From: Datnioides undecimradiatus
Taxonomy: Eukaryota > Chordata > Actinopteri > Lobotiformes > Datnioididae
NCBI GenBank assembly: GCA_008933995.1
Contig: WARS01003734.1
Coordinates: 1,262,599 to 1,326,598 of the forward strand
Reading direction: 5' to 3'
Length of the DNA stretch: 64,000 nt
The notes beneath the pieces were generated by a model. The model searched no databases. It was given only the letters and a program-made list of their open reading frames with translations, and was not told the DNA's origin. Below are positions 61,345-64,000 of this stretch, in pieces; position 1 is the first letter of the stretch, and each line of letters begins with the position of its first letter. A program made the position numbers and the translations under genes.

Positions 61345-64000
61345 CTGCAGACACATGTAAACAAAGCTTTGTGTGAACAGGAATGAACACGATAGCTGTG
61401 TTTGATAAGTAAACGGAGCAGAAAGAGTTGACGTAAACCTGCAGAGGTCTGTTAGGTTTAAAGAACTTTTCCCTCAAATACAATCATATTTATTCCTTTA
61501 CTGATCTCAGCAAACTCTCTACTAAAAACAATATTTTTTATTGTGTTTATGAACCCTTTACTGACTTGAATCTCTGCAAAGTTTGTCACTAGTTGGTGTT
61601 TTCACGATCCTGTGCTGAACATCTGCCCGCGCACGTCCCTATTTAAACAAAAACCATGCGAGCTAGGTTTGCTGGTACGCTAATATTCGCACTGCCACGC
61701 TGTCATTTCATTTGCAGACATTGTTGGTTAGGAGCATGTAAACACATTGCAATGTCACTGACGGTTTCAAGCTAACATGCTAACAACAGAAACCAGTAAA
61801 ACATGCTAACTGCTCTTAGCATTGTGACACGTCTGCTAGTGGCTGCTGTTTCTCTGGTGTTTTCTCTGACGCTGCCATCTTGGCGCAGCACCTATCATGA
61901 GCAGCGGCGGCGTGCACGTCATGGAGGACTGAGAATTTCAAAACCTAAGATGTCCTTTTTTTATTTTTTATGTTTTTTTAAAACAAGCCGTAAATCATAG
62001 AGTTTGGCTTCTGCTTTTAATGCAGGCACTTTTGCAGGCTGCTGGTTGCGTGCAGCGCCGCGTTGTAATCTGTGGTGAGTCGGACTGATTAGCCGACCTG
62101 TCAGAGCCGTCAAAGGGTCTGAAATCAAAGCAGGGGCTTTCTCCAAGCAGCAGATTTAGCGAGTTATCTTCTGGATAACTGTGCAGAGTGAAAGCGCAAA
62201 GCCTGTCAAAGCTGAAACACCGACTTAAAAGAAAAGAACTAACAGTGTCGGGTTTTACTCAACGGCGTCATGGATGGAGATAAGAAGTTATTGAAACAGC
62301 CTCTTGGAAAAGACCACAGAGCTGAGCTTTAGTCAGGCAAACACTTCCTGGAGACACAAATAATCCTATTGGTTGAGTCTAAACTCAGGTGGGAGGAGCC
62401 ATTTATGATAAAACCTAGAAAGCTAAAAGCTAATCTTTAAAAAAATATAGTATATATATATTACATGAATGAGTGATAGAGCCTACACTATGTTAGCTAT
62501 CTGCATTAGCAAGTTATCTTAGCATGTTATCACAGTCCAGACGACCCTAATCCAGATTAGGCTTCTGGATCTGAATAATTACCAGTTTCTAATGTGTAAT
62601 TACCATCTCATGCACATTCTTATTATGGCTGAGAAAGACAGCGCTGATACATTCAACAGGTGCTAAATAACATACTGAAACCCAAACAAGCATGGACGCC
62701 TCCTGTTAGCCAGGATGATGTTAATTAGACAGATTTAACAGATGACGGGCTGTTTTTTCCAGTTTTGCTAATAAATTATGCATCGAACTCGCTGATATTA
62801 AAGAAGGAAACTCATGCAGGTGATGATTTTTCAGAGTAAAACATGATAACAGATCCTCAGCCGGGCCGAGCCGAGCGTTTGCTTTATCACTCATGGTCCC
62901 GTGCAGATAATTACAGGGGGAAAACTGCCGGCCTGCCTCCAGTTTCCTTATTACTGAAAAGCTGAACAACCAGTTCACTGTTTTCCAAAACCTTTCACTC
63001 TGTTTCACCTGCTCTCTGTGACCAATCAGGATTGAGATCTGGAATTAGCACCACCTTGACCCAGGTGTTGCTAGTCTCCCCTCATTTGGAGCTAAAAGTT
63101 GCTCAATTGTTCACTGAAAAAATAATAAAAACTCAAACATATTGTTAGTGAAGCTGATAAATAAGGGAACATTAGACACTTTAGACATTTTAAAGGCAAA
63201 GTGTTTGTTCTTATTTATTTGTTCATTTAAACTCTGCTGCAAGATCACTAGTTTTCTGACTCAGATAGGTCCATTCGTGATGTTTTAGCATAAATATAGA
63301 ATCATGTGCATCATTCGGCTGCTGCTTGATAAAGTTTGCTCTGCAGCTGATTATTCAACCGATTGTGATTACAGCTCAACAGGAATAGATCTCATAGCTC
63401 TGAGAAGTCTGTGCTGTAAACATGCGCAGGATCCTGGATGGAGCTCACTGTAATCCGCCGCTTCTCAGAAATGTGCAGTAAATGGATCTCATTCATAAAA
63501 TGGGCCGATGGCTAAGACACGAAGAGGGTGGTAAATGTGTTATGTAATTAAAACCAATTGCATTTCTTGTTTTATACGGTTCAACTTGACAGCAGTTGTA
63601 TAATATACATTGTTAATACAGGCCACAACACTGCTGCTAAATCTTGATTTTTTTAGATGATTCTTCCTTTAATTTCTCATATTTTTCATGTTTTAGTGAA
63701 CTCCATCTTTACCCTTCTGCTTGACATCTAAATTTTCTCTTTGAAGAAACACAAAAGTACAATAATAAACTCAAAACCAACGTGCTTCATGTGTTAATAT
63801 TGAATATTTTGCTCTTTACGTCCTCAAAAACTTAAAATAAAGAGAAAAATAAAAAACAACTTATGACATAATGTTATTTACTGATTCCACCAATTTGTTA
63901 ATTTATTGACAATTAAAAAGATAAAACACAGATGTTTCTGCAAAGATCATTACACTGAATTGATTTTAAATGCTACTATGATGTTCATATATTTAATTAG

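Larger units (their letters stand above)
60400..64000. other. smim36 3' UTR and flanking DNA
   Basis: An AATAAA at 60671-60676 could end a short smim36 3' UTR. The unassigned minus-strand open frame at 61140-61344 is described separately. The block 62700-63010 is repeat-free and rich in TAATTA/ATTAATA-like words, a candidate enhancer. The last kilobase is AT-rich with no feature I can support. Confidence 0.45.

Overview
This window is nuclear DNA from a ray-finned fish, most likely a teleost. The evidence is spliced vertebrate genes with GT-AG introns, mostly intergenic DNA with CA/GA/TATAA microsatellites, and several degenerate interspersed repeats of kinds common in teleost genomes. I see no bacterial or viral gene cluster, no CRISPR array, no rRNA and no convincing tRNA.

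Four protein-coding genes can be supported. At the left edge, on the minus strand, is a noggin gene (1-589) cut by the window end after codon 196. About 30 kb of gene-poor DNA follows. Then comes pctp (phosphatidylcholine transfer protein / STARD2) on the minus strand, with all six coding exons resolved between 36174 and 30817. Head-to-head with it, on the plus strand, is the single-coding-exon gene tmem100 (38854-39258). About 21 kb further on, also on the plus strand, is smim36 (60097-60399), a small single-pass membrane protein. Order and relative orientation (noggin, pctp, tmem100, smim36) match my recollection of human 17q22 (NOG, PCTP, TMEM100, SMIM36), except that ANKFN1, which lies between NOG and PCTP in human, is not visible here.

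The 590-30816 interval has no recognisable exon. It holds microsatellites, a 13-bp minisatellite, interspersed-repeat debris and several GC-balanced, repeat-free blocks that are candidate enhancers of the noggin gene. The interval between pctp and tmem100 is about 2.7 kb between start codons and should contain both promoters. Intron 1 of pctp contains a 0.7-kb element with 19-bp perfect terminal inverted repeats. The 39-60 kb interval is repeat-rich, with a purine-rich tract at 43.9-44.3 kb, a 53-bp perfect tandem duplication at 55.4 kb, and fragments of repeats with the 'gctagc / catgctaac' character often seen in teleosts. Between 61.1 and 61.4 kb on the minus strand is a stretch with the codon texture of a real exon that I could not assign to a family.

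The genes do not form an operon-like system. Two of them touch the same pathway: noggin is a secreted BMP antagonist, and TMEM100 is an endothelial target downstream of BMP9/10-ALK1 signalling. I did not find a clear undescribed system. The best leads are the unassigned minus-strand exon at 61.1-61.3 kb and the smim36 transcript features (an overlapping upstream ORF, and a splice donor in the 3' UTR).
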